Source: Streptomyces spiroverticillatus (lineage in GTDB: Bacteria; Actinomycetota; Actinomycetes; Streptomycetales; Streptomycetaceae). Taken from it: DNA of 64,000 bases. Below, one piece after another: positions 1-8,212 of the stretch (position 1 is its first letter; each line of letters starts with the position of its first letter). Position numbers and translations under genes: made by a program. The DNA lies in assembly GCA_014650415.1 (NCBI GenBank), contig BMUX01000003.1, positions 186,001-250,000 of the forward strand, read 5' to 3'. The notes beneath the pieces were generated by a model, which was given only the letters and a program-made list of their open reading frames with translations, ran no database searches and had not been told where the DNA came from.

Positions 1-1
1 C

Positions 2-358
2 CGCAGTTCCTACGCCGCCCAGGCGGGCCTGCCCGAGACCCCCGGCCCCGATCCTGACGTTCTGTCCTTCGAGGACCTGCACATGAACCTGGTCACCCGC
101 GAGGTGACCCGGGGCGAGCGCCACGTCGAGCTGACCCGAACCGAGTTCACCCTCCTGGAGATGTTCCTCGCGCACCCCCGCCAGGTCCTCACCCGCGAGC
201 AGATCCTCAAGTCCGTCTGGGGCTTCGACTTCGAGCCGTCCTCGAACTCCCTCGACGTGTACGTCATGTACCTGCGCCGCAAGACCGAGGCCGCCGGCGA
301 ACCCCGCCTGGTGCACACGGTCCGGGGCGTGGGCTACGTCCTGCGGGGCGGAGAGTGA
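2..358 (+). CDS. Response regulator, OmpR/PhoB family (C-terminal part only)
   Basis: The left edge of the window cuts this gene. What remains is the winged-helix effector domain of an OmpR/PhoB-type regulator: a beta-rich lead-in ([16 protein letters not shown]), the recognition region ([11 protein letters not shown]) and the wing ending in [14 protein letters not shown], which is the usual C-terminus of the family. The phospho-acceptor receiver domain lies outside the window. The stop codon overlaps the GTG start of the next gene by four bases (GTGA), so regulator and kinase are translationally coupled and form a cognate pair. The family assignment is secure. The signal and target genes cannot be read from the sequence. 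Confidence 0.93.
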   Translation, partial: RSSYAAQAGLPETPGPDPDVLSFEDLHMNLVTREVTRGERHVELTRTEFTLLEMFLAHPRQVLTREQILKSVWGFDFEPSSNSLDVYVMYLRRKTEAAGEPRLVHTVRGVGYVLRGGE

Positions 359-1803
359 ACAGCCCGCTCCGCCGGTACCGCCGTCTCCCCCTCCGTTCCC
401 GGCTCGCCCTGCTCGTCGCCACCGCCGTCGCCCTCGCCGTGGCGGCGGCATCGGTGACCTGCTGGTTCGTCACGCGCGAGGCCCTCGTCAACTCCCTGGA
501 CAACGCGCTCAGCAACAGCCGTATGAACGACGGCGACGTCGTCCGCCAGATCGAGATCGACACCCAGGCCGGGCAGGCCCGCTGCCTGCGCCAGCTCCCC
601 AAGCGGGACGCGACCAGCGGGGTGGACCGGACCACCGTCCAGGTCGTCACCAGGACCGGCGAGCAGTGCGTGATCTACGGGCGGCAGTCCGTCGCCGTCG
701 GCCCCGAGGACTACGCCGTGGCCGCCGGGCAGACCACCGAGTCCTCGCACGACGCACTCGCCTCCACCGGCGAGAAGTACCGCGTGTACACCTACCAGCT
801 GAAGGCCTACCCCCACCTCCAGCTCGCCGTCTCCGTCTCCCGCCCCCTCAGCGAGGTCAACGACCCTCTCGACGACCTCGCGCTGATCCTCCTCATCGTC
901 GCCGGGGTCGGCGTCCTCCTCGCGGGCGGCGCCGGACTCTGGGTGGCCCGCAGCGGGTTGCGCCCCGTCGACCGGCTCACCGACGCCGTCGAACACGTCG
1001 CCCGCACGGAGGACTTGAGCCTGCGCATCCCGGTGGAGGGCGACGACGAGATCGCCCGCCTCTCCGCCTCCTTCAACGCGATGACCGCCGCGCTCGCCTC
1101 CTCCCGCGACCTCCAGGCCCAGCTCATCGCCGACGCCGGCCACGAGCTGCGCACCCCCCTGACCTCTCTCCGCACCAACATCGAACTCCTCGCCCGCAGC
1201 GAGGACACCGGCCGCCCGATCCCCCCGGACGACCGCAAGGCACTGCTCGCCTCCGTCAAGGCCCAGATGACCGAACTGGCCTCCCTCATCACGGACTTGC
1301 AGGAACTGGCCCGCCCGGAGTCCACCCCCGGCCACGCCTCCCCGAAGGTCGTCGGCTGGCACGACCTGATGCGGACCGCCCTGGAGCGGGCCCGGCTGCG
1401 CGGCCCGGAGCTGACCTTCGACGTCGAGCTGGCCCCTTGGTACGTACGGGCCGAACCCCCGGTCCTGGAGCGGGCGTTGGTGAACATCCTCGACAACGCG
1501 GTCAAGTTCAGCCCGCCGTCGGGAACGATCTCCGTACGCCTCCACCTCGGCGAACTGACGGTCCGCGACCACGGCCCCGGCATCCCGCCCGCCGACCTCC
1601 CGCACGTCTTCGAGCGCTTCTGGCGCTCCCCCTCGGCCCGCGCCCTCCCCGGCTCCGGCCTGGGCCTGTCCATCGTGGCCCGCGCCATCCGCGAGGCGGG
1701 CGGCGAGGTAGCCCTGCGCGCCCCGCTGGACGGCGGCCCCGGCACGGAGGCGGTCGTCCGGCTCCCGGGTGCGCCGACGCCGCCGCCGAGCGAGGTTCCG
1801 TAA
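355..1803 (+). CDS. Sensor histidine kinase (HAMP, HisKA, HATPase)
   Basis: This is a membrane sensor kinase of 482 residues, partner of the overlapping upstream regulator. Two membrane segments (about residues 15-38 and 175-197) enclose an external sensing loop of about 135 residues with two cysteines (77 and 105) that could form a disulfide. A HAMP linker follows (about 199-250). The dimerisation box is [12 protein letters not shown] with phospho-acceptor His263. The ATP-binding domain has an N box (NILDNAVKF, about 377-385), a G1 box (DHGPGI, about 405) and a G2 box (GSGLGLS, about 433). The start is the GTG overlapping the regulator stop. Such pairs in Streptomyces often sense the cell envelope, but the ligand is unknown. 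Confidence 0.93.
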   Translation: MNSPLRRYRRLPLRSRLALLVATAVALAVAAASVTCWFVTREALVNSLDNALSNSRMNDGDVVRQIEIDTQAGQARCLRQLPKRDATSGVDRTTVQVVTRTGEQCVIYGRQSVAVGPEDYAVAAGQTTESSHDALASTGEKYRVYTYQLKAYPHLQLAVSVSRPLSEVNDPLDDLALILLIVAGVGVLLAGGAGLWVARSGLRPVDRLTDAVEHVARTEDLSLRIPVEGDDEIARLSASFNAMTAALASSRDLQAQLIADAGHELRTPLTSLRTNIELLARSEDTGRPIPPDDRKALLASVKAQMTELASLITDLQELARPESTPGHASPKVVGWHDLMRTALERARLRGPELTFDVELAPWYVRAEPPVLERALVNILDNAVKFSPPSGTISVRLHLGELTVRDHGPGIPPADLPHVFERFWRSPSARALPGSGLGLSIVARAIREAGGEVALRAPLDGGPGTEAVVRLPGAPTPPPSEVP

Positions 1804-1818
1804 GACCTTCTCGTACGG

Positions 1819-2397
1819 TCAGGCCACCGCGAGCCGGTCCACCAGGAGTGCGACCCGCTGGTCGGCGTCCTCCGGGGGGAGGCGGCCGGCGCGGGTCAGG
1901 GTGGCGAGGCCGTGGAGGGAGGCCCAGAAGGTTTCGGTGAAGAGGCCCGGGGCGATGCCGTCACCGGCGACCTCGCCCAGGGCTTCCAGGAGGGCGGCGA
2001 AGGCGTCCTTGAGGGGTTGCGGGGTGTCCTCGCGGGCGTAGGCCAGGCCGCCGTCGAGCTGGAAGAGGGCGTCGTAGACCGCCGGGTTGCGGGCGGCGAA
2101 GTCGAGGTAGGCGTGGGCGAGGGCCGCGACGCGCTGGCGGGGGCTGTGGGCGGCGGCGGTCGCGGACCGTACCGCCACCGCCATCTCCGAGGCGCCTTCG
2201 AGGGCGACCGCGCCGATGATCTCGCGCTTGCCCTTGAAGTGGCTGTAGAGGACGGGCTGGCTGTATTCGATGCGCTCGGCGAGCCGCCGGGTGGTGACCG
2301 CGTCCCAGCCCTGCTGCTCGGCGAGTTGACGGGCGGTGGCGACGATGAGGCGTTCGCGGTCCGCCCGTTCGCGCTGCTTGCGTTCCTGTACCGACAT
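1819..2397 (-). CDS. TetR/AcrR family transcriptional regulator
   Basis: A 192-residue one-component repressor. The N-terminal helix-turn-helix is typical of TetR (RLAERIEYSQPVLYSHFKGKREII, about residues 38-61), followed by an all-helical ligand-binding domain (LAHAYLDFAARNPAVYDALF resembles the TetR_C WHG-type subgroup). It is divergent from two small membrane-protein genes. The 91-bp gap holds two 13-bp palindromes of the form CTAGC-N3-GCTAG plus a half site, which fits autoregulation and control of the neighbours. The ligand is not predictable. Confidence 0.93.
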   Translation of the reverse strand: MSVQERKQRERADRERLIVATARQLAEQQGWDAVTTRRLAERIEYSQPVLYSHFKGKREIIGAVALEGASEMAVAVRSATAAAHSPRQRVAALAHAYLDFAARNPAVYDALFQLDGGLAYAREDTPQPLKDAFAALLEALGEVAGDGIAPGLFTETFWASLHGLATLTRAGRLPPEDADQRVALLVDRLAVA

Positions 2398-2406
2398 AAC
2401 TGAACC

Positions 2407-2470
2407 CTAGCACTGCTAGACAAACGAGCGACAGTAGGTCTAGCGTTGCCACATCACCTAGCAACGCTAG
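2407..2470. promoter_or_regulatory. Paired CTAGC...GCTAG operators between the TetR gene and the divergent DUF1772 gene
   Basis: Two 13-bp inverted repeats, CTAGCACTGCTAG (2407-2419) and CTAGCAACGCTAG (2458-2470), flank a further half-site CTAGCGTTG at 2440-2448, which is the reverse complement of the right half of the second palindrome. They sit 10 bp from the regulator start and 18 bp from the divergent start, as expected for a TetR repressor controlling both promoters. Binding itself is inferred. Confidence 0.7.
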
Positions 2471-2488
2471 ATCCGTGAAGGGGTCGTC

Positions 2489-2935
2489 ATGCTTGATGCA
2501 CTTCAGGTCGTCACCACCGTGCTCGTCGGACTGATGGTGGGGGTGGAGTTCTCCGTCGCCTTCGTCATGAACCCGATCTTCAGCTCGCTGCCGGAGGACG
2601 CCGACCAGCAGGCCCGCAGCAAGGGCGGCCGGATGCTCGGGGCGCTGATGCCCTTCTGGTACATCGGCTCGCTCGTCCTCGCCGCGCTCTGGGCGATCGC
2701 CGCGTGGGGGACGGCCGGCACCGGGCTGGTGGTCACGGCCGCCGGGCTGCTGATCCTGAGCGTGGTCATGTCGATCCTGCTGCTCGTCCCGATCAACAAC
2801 CAGGGCAAGAAGTGGACGCCGGAGAACCGGCCCGCCGACTGGAAGCAGCAGATGAACCGCTGGGACCGGTACCACTACGTCCGCGTGGCCGTGATCATCG
2901 CCGCCTTCACGCTTCTCGTCGTCGCCCTCGTCTGA
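2489..2935 (+). CDS. DUF1772-like small integral membrane protein
   Basis: A 148-residue protein with four predicted membrane helices (about residues 5-28, 52-74, 80-102 and 128-148) and a conserved polar stretch between helices 3 and 4 (NNQGKKWTPENRPADWKQQMNRWDRYHYVR). This arrangement matches the DUF1772 (anthrone oxygenase-like) membrane family, in which the Asn and Trp-Arg-Tyr positions recur. Function is not established for most members. It is divergent from a TetR regulator and sits immediately downstream of its palindromes, so repression by that regulator is likely. Assignment to the family rests on pattern recognition. Confidence 0.85.
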   Translation: MLDALQVVTTVLVGLMVGVEFSVAFVMNPIFSSLPEDADQQARSKGGRMLGALMPFWYIGSLVLAALWAIAAWGTAGTGLVVTAAGLLILSVVMSILLLVPINNQGKKWTPENRPADWKQQMNRWDRYHYVRVAVIIAAFTLLVVALV

Positions 2936-2991
2936 GCCCGAGCACCGCGCAGCCCATCCACTTTCCGGAACTCCCAGAGAGCAGGACCGCA

Positions 2992-3414
2992 ATGCTGAGG
3001 AAGATCAACACCGTTCTGGCCACCGCCTTCGTCCTCTTCATCCTCTGGTTCGGGAGCGAGTTCATCCTGACCCCGGCAGCCACCGCACCCACCTTCGGGC
3101 TGCCGACCTGGCCGTCCGGCGACGGCGGCGGCTTCCTGGTCGTCAAGGGGGTCCGCGACGTCGTGATGGGCCTGACCCTGGGCGCGCTGCTGGTGACCGG
3201 CAACCGCCGGGCGCTGGGGTGGGCGCTGCTGGTGGGGGCCCTGGCCGCGTTCGGCGACATGGGCAACGTGCTGGCGCACCACGGCGACACCGTCGTCGCG
3301 TTCAGCGTGCACGGGCTGACGGCGGTACTGATGGTGGTCACCGGGCTGATGTTCCTGCGCGAGACGCGCAGCTCGGCGGCCGACGCCCGGGTGGGCGTGC
3401 GGGCCACGGCCTGA
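2992..3414 (+). CDS. Small membrane protein, DUF4267-like
   Basis: A 140-residue protein starting at the ATG after an AGAGAGCAGGA stretch. It has four hydrophobic segments (about residues 5-25, 44-64, 70-90 and 95-117). The motif KGVRDVVMGLTLG and the following HHGDTVVAFSVHGLTAVLM resemble the DUF4267 family of small membrane proteins. The gene follows the DUF1772-like gene by 56 bp on the same strand, so the two probably form a TetR-controlled unit. No catalytic residues are obvious and the function is unknown. Confidence 0.8.
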   Translation: MLRKINTVLATAFVLFILWFGSEFILTPAATAPTFGLPTWPSGDGGGFLVVKGVRDVVMGLTLGALLVTGNRRALGWALLVGALAAFGDMGNVLAHHGDTVVAFSVHGLTAVLMVVTGLMFLRETRSSAADARVGVRATA

Positions 3415-3558
3415 CGCCGGGTGGATCGTTCCGGGGCCGCGCCCCCGGCCATTACCTCGTACGTAATCGACCTTGCTCCGCCGCTGCGGCAGCCTGAGAC
3501 ACGTCGACGGGATCCCGACCGGGATCCCGTCCCCATGAGGCCCGACCGAGGAGCGATC

Positions 3559-4005
3559 GTGACCGTCAACTCCCCCGAGAAAACCACGACTTCGACCGCC
3601 GAGACCACCCGGCACATCGTCCAGGAGTTCCTGACCGCCCGGCTGGCCGGGGACGAGGACCGGATGGTCGAGCTCTTCGCGGACAAGGTCGACTGGCTGC
3701 TGGCCGAGAACCCCGCCGCCCGGTGGATCCGCCCGCGCTCGACCGGCGCCGAATGCGCAGCACAGGCAAGGGAGTTGGCGGAGTACACCGTGCCGGAGGA
3801 CAGCAAGGCCACGCTCGACGCGTTCCTGGTCGACGGCACGGACGCCGTCCTCACGGGGCACCTGTCGGGGACCGTACGGGCGACGGGCAAGTCCTTCCAG
3901 GGGCCCTTCGCTCTGCGGCTCACGGTCGAGGACGGCCGGATCACCCGGCACCACCTCTACGAGCACAGCCTCTCGATCGCGGAGGCGTGCACCCCCACTC
4001 CCTGA
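3559..4005 (+). CDS. NTF2-like / SnoaL-fold protein
   Basis: A 148-residue alpha+beta-cone protein. The N-terminal helices (HIVQEFLTARLAGDEDRMVELFADKVDW) and the C-terminal strands (GPFALRLTVEDGRITRHHLYEHSLSIAEA) are characteristic of SnoaL/NTF2-like proteins, a fold used by small ketosteroid-isomerase-like enzymes and by many unassigned stress proteins. The GTG start at 3559 has a strong GAGGAG ribosome-binding site five bases upstream. In-frame upstream starts lack one. The gene runs straight into a truncated VOC gene. The substrate is unknown. Confidence 0.85.
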   Translation: MTVNSPEKTTTSTAETTRHIVQEFLTARLAGDEDRMVELFADKVDWLLAENPAARWIRPRSTGAECAAQARELAEYTVPEDSKATLDAFLVDGTDAVLTGHLSGTVRATGKSFQGPFALRLTVEDGRITRHHLYEHSLSIAEACTPTP

Positions 4006-4022
4006 TTGATCCGGACGGAGGG

Positions 4023-4247
4023 GTGAAGGGGACGACCGTGGCACTGCACGTGCACGTCGCCGACGTCGACGCACTGGCCAAGCGCGCGGAGGCAGCGGGG
4101 GCGGAGATCCTCCAGCAGCCGACGGACATGTTCCACGGCGACCGGACCTTCATGGCGAAGGACCCGGAGGGCCATGTGTGGGTGTTCCTGACCCACCTGG
4201 AGGACGTGTCGGAGGAGGAGCTGCTCAAGCGGATGGCCGAGCAGTAG
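4023..4247 (+). pseudogene. Remnant of a VOC (glyoxalase/bleomycin-resistance) family gene, C-terminal half
   Basis: The reading frame encodes only the second half of a VOC-superfamily protein: the dividing strand TTVALHVHVADVDALAKRAEAAGAEI, then DMFHGDRTFMAKDPEGHVWVF, whose final Glu-Gly-His block is the usual metal-site region. Full-length relatives run to about 130-150 residues. Here about 75 remain and the first beta-alpha-beta-beta-beta module is absent, apparently replaced by the end of the upstream NTF2-like gene. A GTG at 4023 could still start translation, so a short product is possible, but half a VOC module is unlikely to fold as the normal enzyme. Confidence 0.65.
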
Positions 4248-4254
4248 GAGCCCC

Positions 4255-4760
4255 CTACCTGCGCTTACGCCCCCGGCGCGTCCGGCGAGGGCCGCCTTCC
4301 CGCCCCAGCTTGGCCCGCATTTCCCGGCGGATACGGGCGGCCTTGCCCCGTACGACCTCCGGCGAGGGACCGCACTCCCGCACGGGTTCGGTGCTCCGGC
4401 AGGGGCGGCACAGGCCGCCGGGCAGCTCTTCGGGCCGACCGACCGCCCCGCAGCCGAGGCATTCGGCCATGGGCGTGCCGAGGGGGGTCGGAGGCAGTTC
4501 CGGGGGCAGCTTGGCGAGCAGGCGGGACTGCACGAAGCCGAAGGGGTGGGTGACGCGGTCGGCAGCAACAGGGTAAGGGCGTAGGTGAGTTGGGTTTCGC
4601 TCGCCCCGCGCCGGAACCACTCCCCCGCCAGCTCGGCCAGCGCGTAGCACTCGCTCTCGGAGAGCGCCAACTGCGGCTCGCGCCGCCCGATCCGGGCCAG
4701 CGCCCGGAAGCCCCGGCCCTCGTGGCCGCCGCTGCGGTCAAACTCACCGCCGATGCGGCG
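4255..4760 (-). pseudogene. Frameshifted gene of a Streptomyces regulator-like family with a CxxC...CxxC tail
   Basis: Two reading frames on the minus strand together encode one protein-like sequence. The upstream part (about 4760-4575) reads GRGFRALARIGRREPQLALS, then SECYALAELAGEWFRRGASETQLTYALT. The downstream part (about 4570-4255) reads FGFVQSRLLAKLPPELPP and then a zinc-knuckle-like CLGCGAVGRPEELPGGLCRPC tail. From memory, Streptomyces has HTH proteins with this layout and this cysteine tail, but the match was not searched. The frame changes near 4560-4575 and no N-terminal HTH is visible upstream, so the gene looks inactivated. The 5' boundary is approximate. A sequencing error at the frameshift cannot be excluded. 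Confidence 0.55.
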
Positions 4761-4825
4761 GCGGACCAAGTGATGGCGGGGTTGCTGGTCGGGAGCCTCG
4801 CGCCTGCCGAAGCCGGGGGTGGCCA

Positions 4826-4900
4826 TGGGGTGGGCGGGGGCGTGAATGGCTGTGGGGTGGGCGGGGGCGTGGACGCCCGGGGAACGTACGCAACGTACGC
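4826..4900. repeat. Short direct repeats upstream of the small membrane protein gene
   Basis: TGGGGTGGGCGGGGGCGTG occurs at 4826-4844 and again at 4853-4871 (27-bp period), followed by two adjacent copies of AACGTACGC (4883-4891 and 4892-4900). The block lies in the gap between the decayed regulator gene and the gene at 5012. It may be a regulator-binding region or simple slippage. Confidence 0.5.
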
Positions 4901-5011
4901 AGAAAGACCTGAGTCCCGTGTGGCGGGAGGTGAGTACACGTACCCATGCCACGAGCACATCCCCGGCCGGAACATGAGGTGACCGACCACCACACCTGCC
5001 GGGAGAACCTC

Positions 5012-5341
5012 ATGTTCGCGCGCAAGCTTTTCCGCCTCGCCGTCGCCAACCCCCTCTCCGCCGCCTACCTGGGCGTCGTCGGAGCCGTCGTTCTGTTCGA
5101 GGTGGTCGCCGCCCTCGTCGGAGGGGGTCATGACATGGCGGGGATCTGGGTGGGCATGGTGACCATGCCCGCGTCCTTGCCCCTCGTGATGTTCGCGGTC
5201 AACGAGACCGGGGAGCCGAACCTGGCGCTCTACGGCGTCGGCCTCGTCGTCGGCGTCGGACTCCAGTCACTGGCCATGGGTCTGCTCTGGAAGCTGGTGC
5301 GCAGTGACCGCGCACGTGGCGGCCGACCCCTCCACAGCTGA
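5012..5341 (+). CDS. Small membrane protein (SCO4225-like)
   Basis: A 109-residue protein with three hydrophobic segments (about residues 17-37, 44-62 and 74-96) separated by short polar turns, including VNETGEPNLALYG. The start is the ATG at 5012, six bases after a GGGAG ribosome-binding site. An in-frame ATG at 4946 lacks one. The layout and the LAVANPLSAAYLGVVGAVV N-terminus resemble a small actinobacterial membrane family known from SCO4225, but no function is known for it. It stands alone on its strand between a decayed gene and a small unknown gene. Confidence 0.75.
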   Translation: MFARKLFRLAVANPLSAAYLGVVGAVVLFEVVAALVGGGHDMAGIWVGMVTMPASLPLVMFAVNETGEPNLALYGVGLVVGVGLQSLAMGLLWKLVRSDRARGGRPLHS

Positions 5342-5418
5342 ACGGTCCCGGCGGCCCGTCCCCGTGGGGCGCATTTAATGGCGGGCGGCCGAACTGCCCG
5401 GTACAGCAGACTCCTTGC

Positions 5419-5736
5419 ATGGACGCACCGATCGCCCCGCTGATCCTCTTCGACGACGACCACTACATGTACGTACTCAAGGACCGTGCCTCCGCCGAGG
5501 CGTGGTGGGAGATGCCGGACGAGTACGGGTGCGGCTTCGACGCGCTGGCGCGTCCCCTGCGGATGACGGGCGAGCCGCTCCGGGTGTCCGTCGAGCTCAC
5601 CGGCGAGGGGCCCGCCGAGGGCGAGTTGCGCCGCCTTGTCGCCGGTCATTACGAGCGGTTCCTGAACGGGCGGACGCCGCCCGACGCGACCGGACTCGCG
5701 GAGTTCGTGGCGGAGTTGCCGGTGGAGTGCCAGTAG
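5419..5736 (+). CDS. Hypothetical protein, 105 residues
   Basis: I do not recognise the family. The product is acidic (DDDHYMYVL, WWEMPDEYGCGF, GEGPAEGELRR), has no membrane segment or signal peptide, and reads like a compact alpha/beta cytosolic protein. The codon use is fully Streptomyces-like, with strong GC at third positions, and supports a real gene. The size and acidity resemble small immunity or SMI1-type proteins, but there is no toxin beside it, so that idea is weak. Confidence 0.7.
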   Translation: MDAPIAPLILFDDDHYMYVLKDRASAEAWWEMPDEYGCGFDALARPLRMTGEPLRVSVELTGEGPAEGELRRLVAGHYERFLNGRTPPDATGLAEFVAELPVECQ

Positions 5737-5870
5737 GGTGCGCGGACCTGCCGCCCGGGGCCGCGCGTGGACCAACCGATCCCCTGCCCGCCGGCCAGGT
5801 CCTCACCTCGCGCCGGGCGACCCGCCCCTCCGACTCCGACTCCGGCCGGAGGGGCCGCGCCCACCTGGAA

Positions 5871-6383
5871 CTAGTAGCCGGTCGCGCCGTCGAGCAGCTC
5901 GCGCAGGATGTCCAGGTGGCCGTTGTGTCGGGCCGTCTCCTCGACCAGGTGGTGCAGGATCCAGCGCAGGTCGACGGGGACACCGTCGCGGATGGTGCGC
6001 TGGGCCTTTGTGTCCAGGTCGCTTCCGGCGACCAACTCGCGGTACCGGGCGCTCTGCTCCTCGTACTCGTCGAGCAGCTGCGCGATCGGGAAGTCGACGG
6101 CGATGCGCATCTCGCGGTCGGGGTCCTCGTCCGTCATGGGGGCCAGGTCCTCCTCGCCGAGGAAGATCACCTGGAACCAGTAGTACTCGACCCAGCGGAG
6201 GTGGTTGATCAGCCCGCTCATGGTCATCAGCGGGGAGCCCGGCAGGAGGGCCTTGCGCGCGTTCTCCTCAAAGACGCCCTCGCACTTGGCGCGGGCGGTG
6301 CCGCGTGCGTAGTCGAGGAACGTGGTGAGCTGCGTGCGGTCGTCCCACGCGGGCGGCGTGTCATTGATTCTGGTCGTCGTCAT
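5871..6383 (-). CDS. DinB/DUF664 family protein
   Basis: A 170-residue four-helix-bundle protein. The three metal-ligand histidines of the DinB-like fold are in view: NHLRWVEYYWF (His in helix 2) and HHLVEETARHNGHLDILRELLDG (helix 4), the classical DUF664 ending. Members with this ending are mostly uncharacterised; some DinB-fold proteins are mycothiol- or bacillithiol-dependent S-transferases, which is plausible in this mycothiol-making host. The start is the ATG at 6383; an upstream in-frame start would overlap the regulatory region of the divergent ABC-F gene. A second DinB-like gene lies on the other side of that ABC-F gene. Confidence 0.9.
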   Translation of the reverse strand: MTTTRINDTPPAWDDRTQLTTFLDYARGTARAKCEGVFEENARKALLPGSPLMTMSGLINHLRWVEYYWFQVIFLGEEDLAPMTDEDPDREMRIAVDFPIAQLLDEYEEQSARYRELVAGSDLDTKAQRTIRDGVPVDLRWILHHLVEETARHNGHLDILRELLDGATGY

Positions 6384-6465
6384 CGCGCGAAGCATCCATG
6401 ATCGGCACGGCCCGTGTCGAGGCATTTCCCGGAGGGCCCCTGTCGCCCCCACCCGCCCCCGGCCG

Positions 6466-6538
6466 CGAGACGCAGCGTCTTGCGGGGGCGGCCGGGGCGA
6501 GTTACGCTCACGCCATCGAAACGAGACGCAGCGTCTCG
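6466..6538. promoter_or_regulatory. Two 17-bp palindromic operators upstream of the ABC-F gene
   Basis: CGAGACGCAGCGTCTCG at 6522-6538 is a perfect inverted repeat about a central A, and CGAGACGCAGCGTCTTG at 6466-6482 differs from it at one position. The centres are 56 bp apart. Both lie between the divergent DinB gene and the ABC-F start, the second ending 39 bp before the TTG. They look like binding sites of a TetR-type dimeric repressor, but no regulator gene is adjacent. Confidence 0.75.
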
Positions 6539-6577
6539 CGACGATACGTCACTCGTCCCCTGCGGAAGGCCACCCAC

Positions 6578-8179
6578 TTGTTCCCAGTCACCGGCACCAC
6601 CCCCGCCACCACCGCCTCCCAGCTCGCCCTCCTCGACGTCACCAAGCGGTATGGGGACCGCACCGTCCTCGACCGGGTGTCCCTCACCGTCCGCCCCGGC
6701 GAGAAGGTCGGCGTCGTCGGCGACAACGGGGCCGGCAAGTCGACCCTGCTCCGGCTCGTCGCCTCGCGCGAGCTGCCCGACAACGGCAGCCTCACCGTCA
6801 CCGCCCCCGGCGGCATCGGGTACCTCGCCCAGACCCTTGACCTGCCCGGCACCGCCCTCGTCGGCGACGCGATCGACCTCGCGCTGCGTGACGTACGGGA
6901 GTTGGAGCGGGCGCTCCGGACGACCGAGGACATGGAGGTGTACGGGGACCTGCTCGCCGCATTCGAGGCGCGCGGCGGGTACGAGGCCGACCGGCTGGTC
7001 GACACCGCCCTCCACCACCTCGGCGAGCGGGAGGCCCTGGACCGCGCCCGCCCCCTGGGCACCCTGTCCGGCGGGCAGCGCTCCCGGCTCGCGCTCGCGG
7101 CCACCCTCGTCTCCTCCCCCGAACTGCTGCTCCTCGACGAGCCGACCAATGATCTGGACGATGCGGCCGTGGACTGGCTCGAAGGCCGGTTGCGGGCGCA
7201 TCGGGGGACCGTCGTCGCCGTGACGCACGACCGGGCGTTCCTGGAGCGGGTCACCGGGACCGTGCTGGAAGTGGATGCGGATCTGCGGACCGTCCATCGT
7301 CATGGGAACGGGTACGCCGGGTATCTCGCCGCGAAGGCTGCGGCGCGGGCGCGCTGGGCGCGTCAACACGAGGAGTGGAAAAAGGAGTTGGCCCGGCAGT
7401 CCGCCCTCGCCTCCACCCACGCCACTCACCTCCACGCCATCCCCCGCAAGGTCCCCCGCGGCTTCAGCGGGGCCGGGGCCTTCCGGGCGAGGTCGCGGGC
7501 GCACGGGGCGATGGGGCGGATCCGCAACGCACAGGAACGGCTTCAACGGCTCACCGCCAACCCGGTGCCGCCACCCCCGGAGCCACTAGCCTTCACGGGG
7601 CGCATAGAGGGGCAACTCGCCTCCACAAACGTTGAGTTGAGCGACGTACGCGTACGAGGACGGCTGGCCATCGACGCGCTCACGGTCGGGCCGGGGGCGC
7701 GGCTGCTGGTGACCGGGCCCAACGGGGCGGGGAAGTCGACCCTGCTGGAGCTGCTGGCGGGAGGCGTCGACCCCGACTCCGGGACCGTGGTCCGTCCCGG
7801 CCGGGTCGGCATCCTGCGGCAGAACACCCCATACGCCGTCACCCGCGACCAGCGGACCGTACGGGCCGCGCAGGGCGAGGAGCGAGCCCAACTCCTCGTA
7901 CGGTACGGGCTGTTCAGGGAGAGCGACCTGGACACGCCCACTTCCGCACTCTCCACCGGGCAGCGGCGCAAGCTGGAGCTGGCGGCTTTGCTCGACGGGC
8001 CGTACGACCTGCTCCTCCTCGACGAGCCGACCAACCACCTCTCCCCCGCCCTGGTCGAGGAGCTGGAGGCCGCGCTCGCCTCCTTCCCCGGGACGCTCGT
8101 CGTCGCCACCCACGACCGGCGGCTGCGCGCGGGCTTCGCGGGCGGCGAGCGGCTGGAGCTGGATCCGTACCGGTCTTGA
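6578..8179 (+). CDS. ABC-F family ATPase (ribosome-protection / translation factor type)
   Basis: A soluble protein of about 533 residues with two fused ABC ATPase domains and no membrane segment. Domain 1 has Walker A GDNGAGKST (about 48-56), signature LSGGQ (163-167) and Walker B LLLLDEPTNDLD. A charged linker (ARWARQHEEWKKEL) follows, then domain 2 with GPNGAGKST, LSTGQ and LLLLDEPTNHLS. That is the layout of ABC-F proteins, which bind the ribosomal E site; several Streptomyces members give self-resistance to macrolides, lincosamides or streptogramins. The start chosen is the TTG at 6578 with GGAAGG eight bases upstream, because the open frame further up runs through the two operators. Palindromes suggest drug-responsive control. 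Confidence 0.9.
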   Translation: MFPVTGTTPATTASQLALLDVTKRYGDRTVLDRVSLTVRPGEKVGVVGDNGAGKSTLLRLVASRELPDNGSLTVTAPGGIGYLAQTLDLPGTALVGDAIDLALRDVRELERALRTTEDMEVYGDLLAAFEARGGYEADRLVDTALHHLGEREALDRARPLGTLSGGQRSRLALAATLVSSPELLLLDEPTNDLDDAAVDWLEGRLRAHRGTVVAVTHDRAFLERVTGTVLEVDADLRTVHRHGNGYAGYLAAKAAARARWARQHEEWKKELARQSALASTHATHLHAIPRKVPRGFSGAGAFRARSRAHGAMGRIRNAQERLQRLTANPVPPPPEPLAFTGRIEGQLASTNVELSDVRVRGRLAIDALTVGPGARLLVTGPNGAGKSTLLELLAGGVDPDSGTVVRPGRVGILRQNTPYAVTRDQRTVRAAQGEERAQLLVRYGLFRESDLDTPTSALSTGQRRKLELAALLDGPYDLLLLDEPTNHLSPALVEELEAALASFPGTLVVATHDRRLRAGFAGGERLELDPYRS

Positions 8180-8212
8180 GGCCGTGGGCGGCCCGTGGCA
8201 GGGTCGGGCCGC

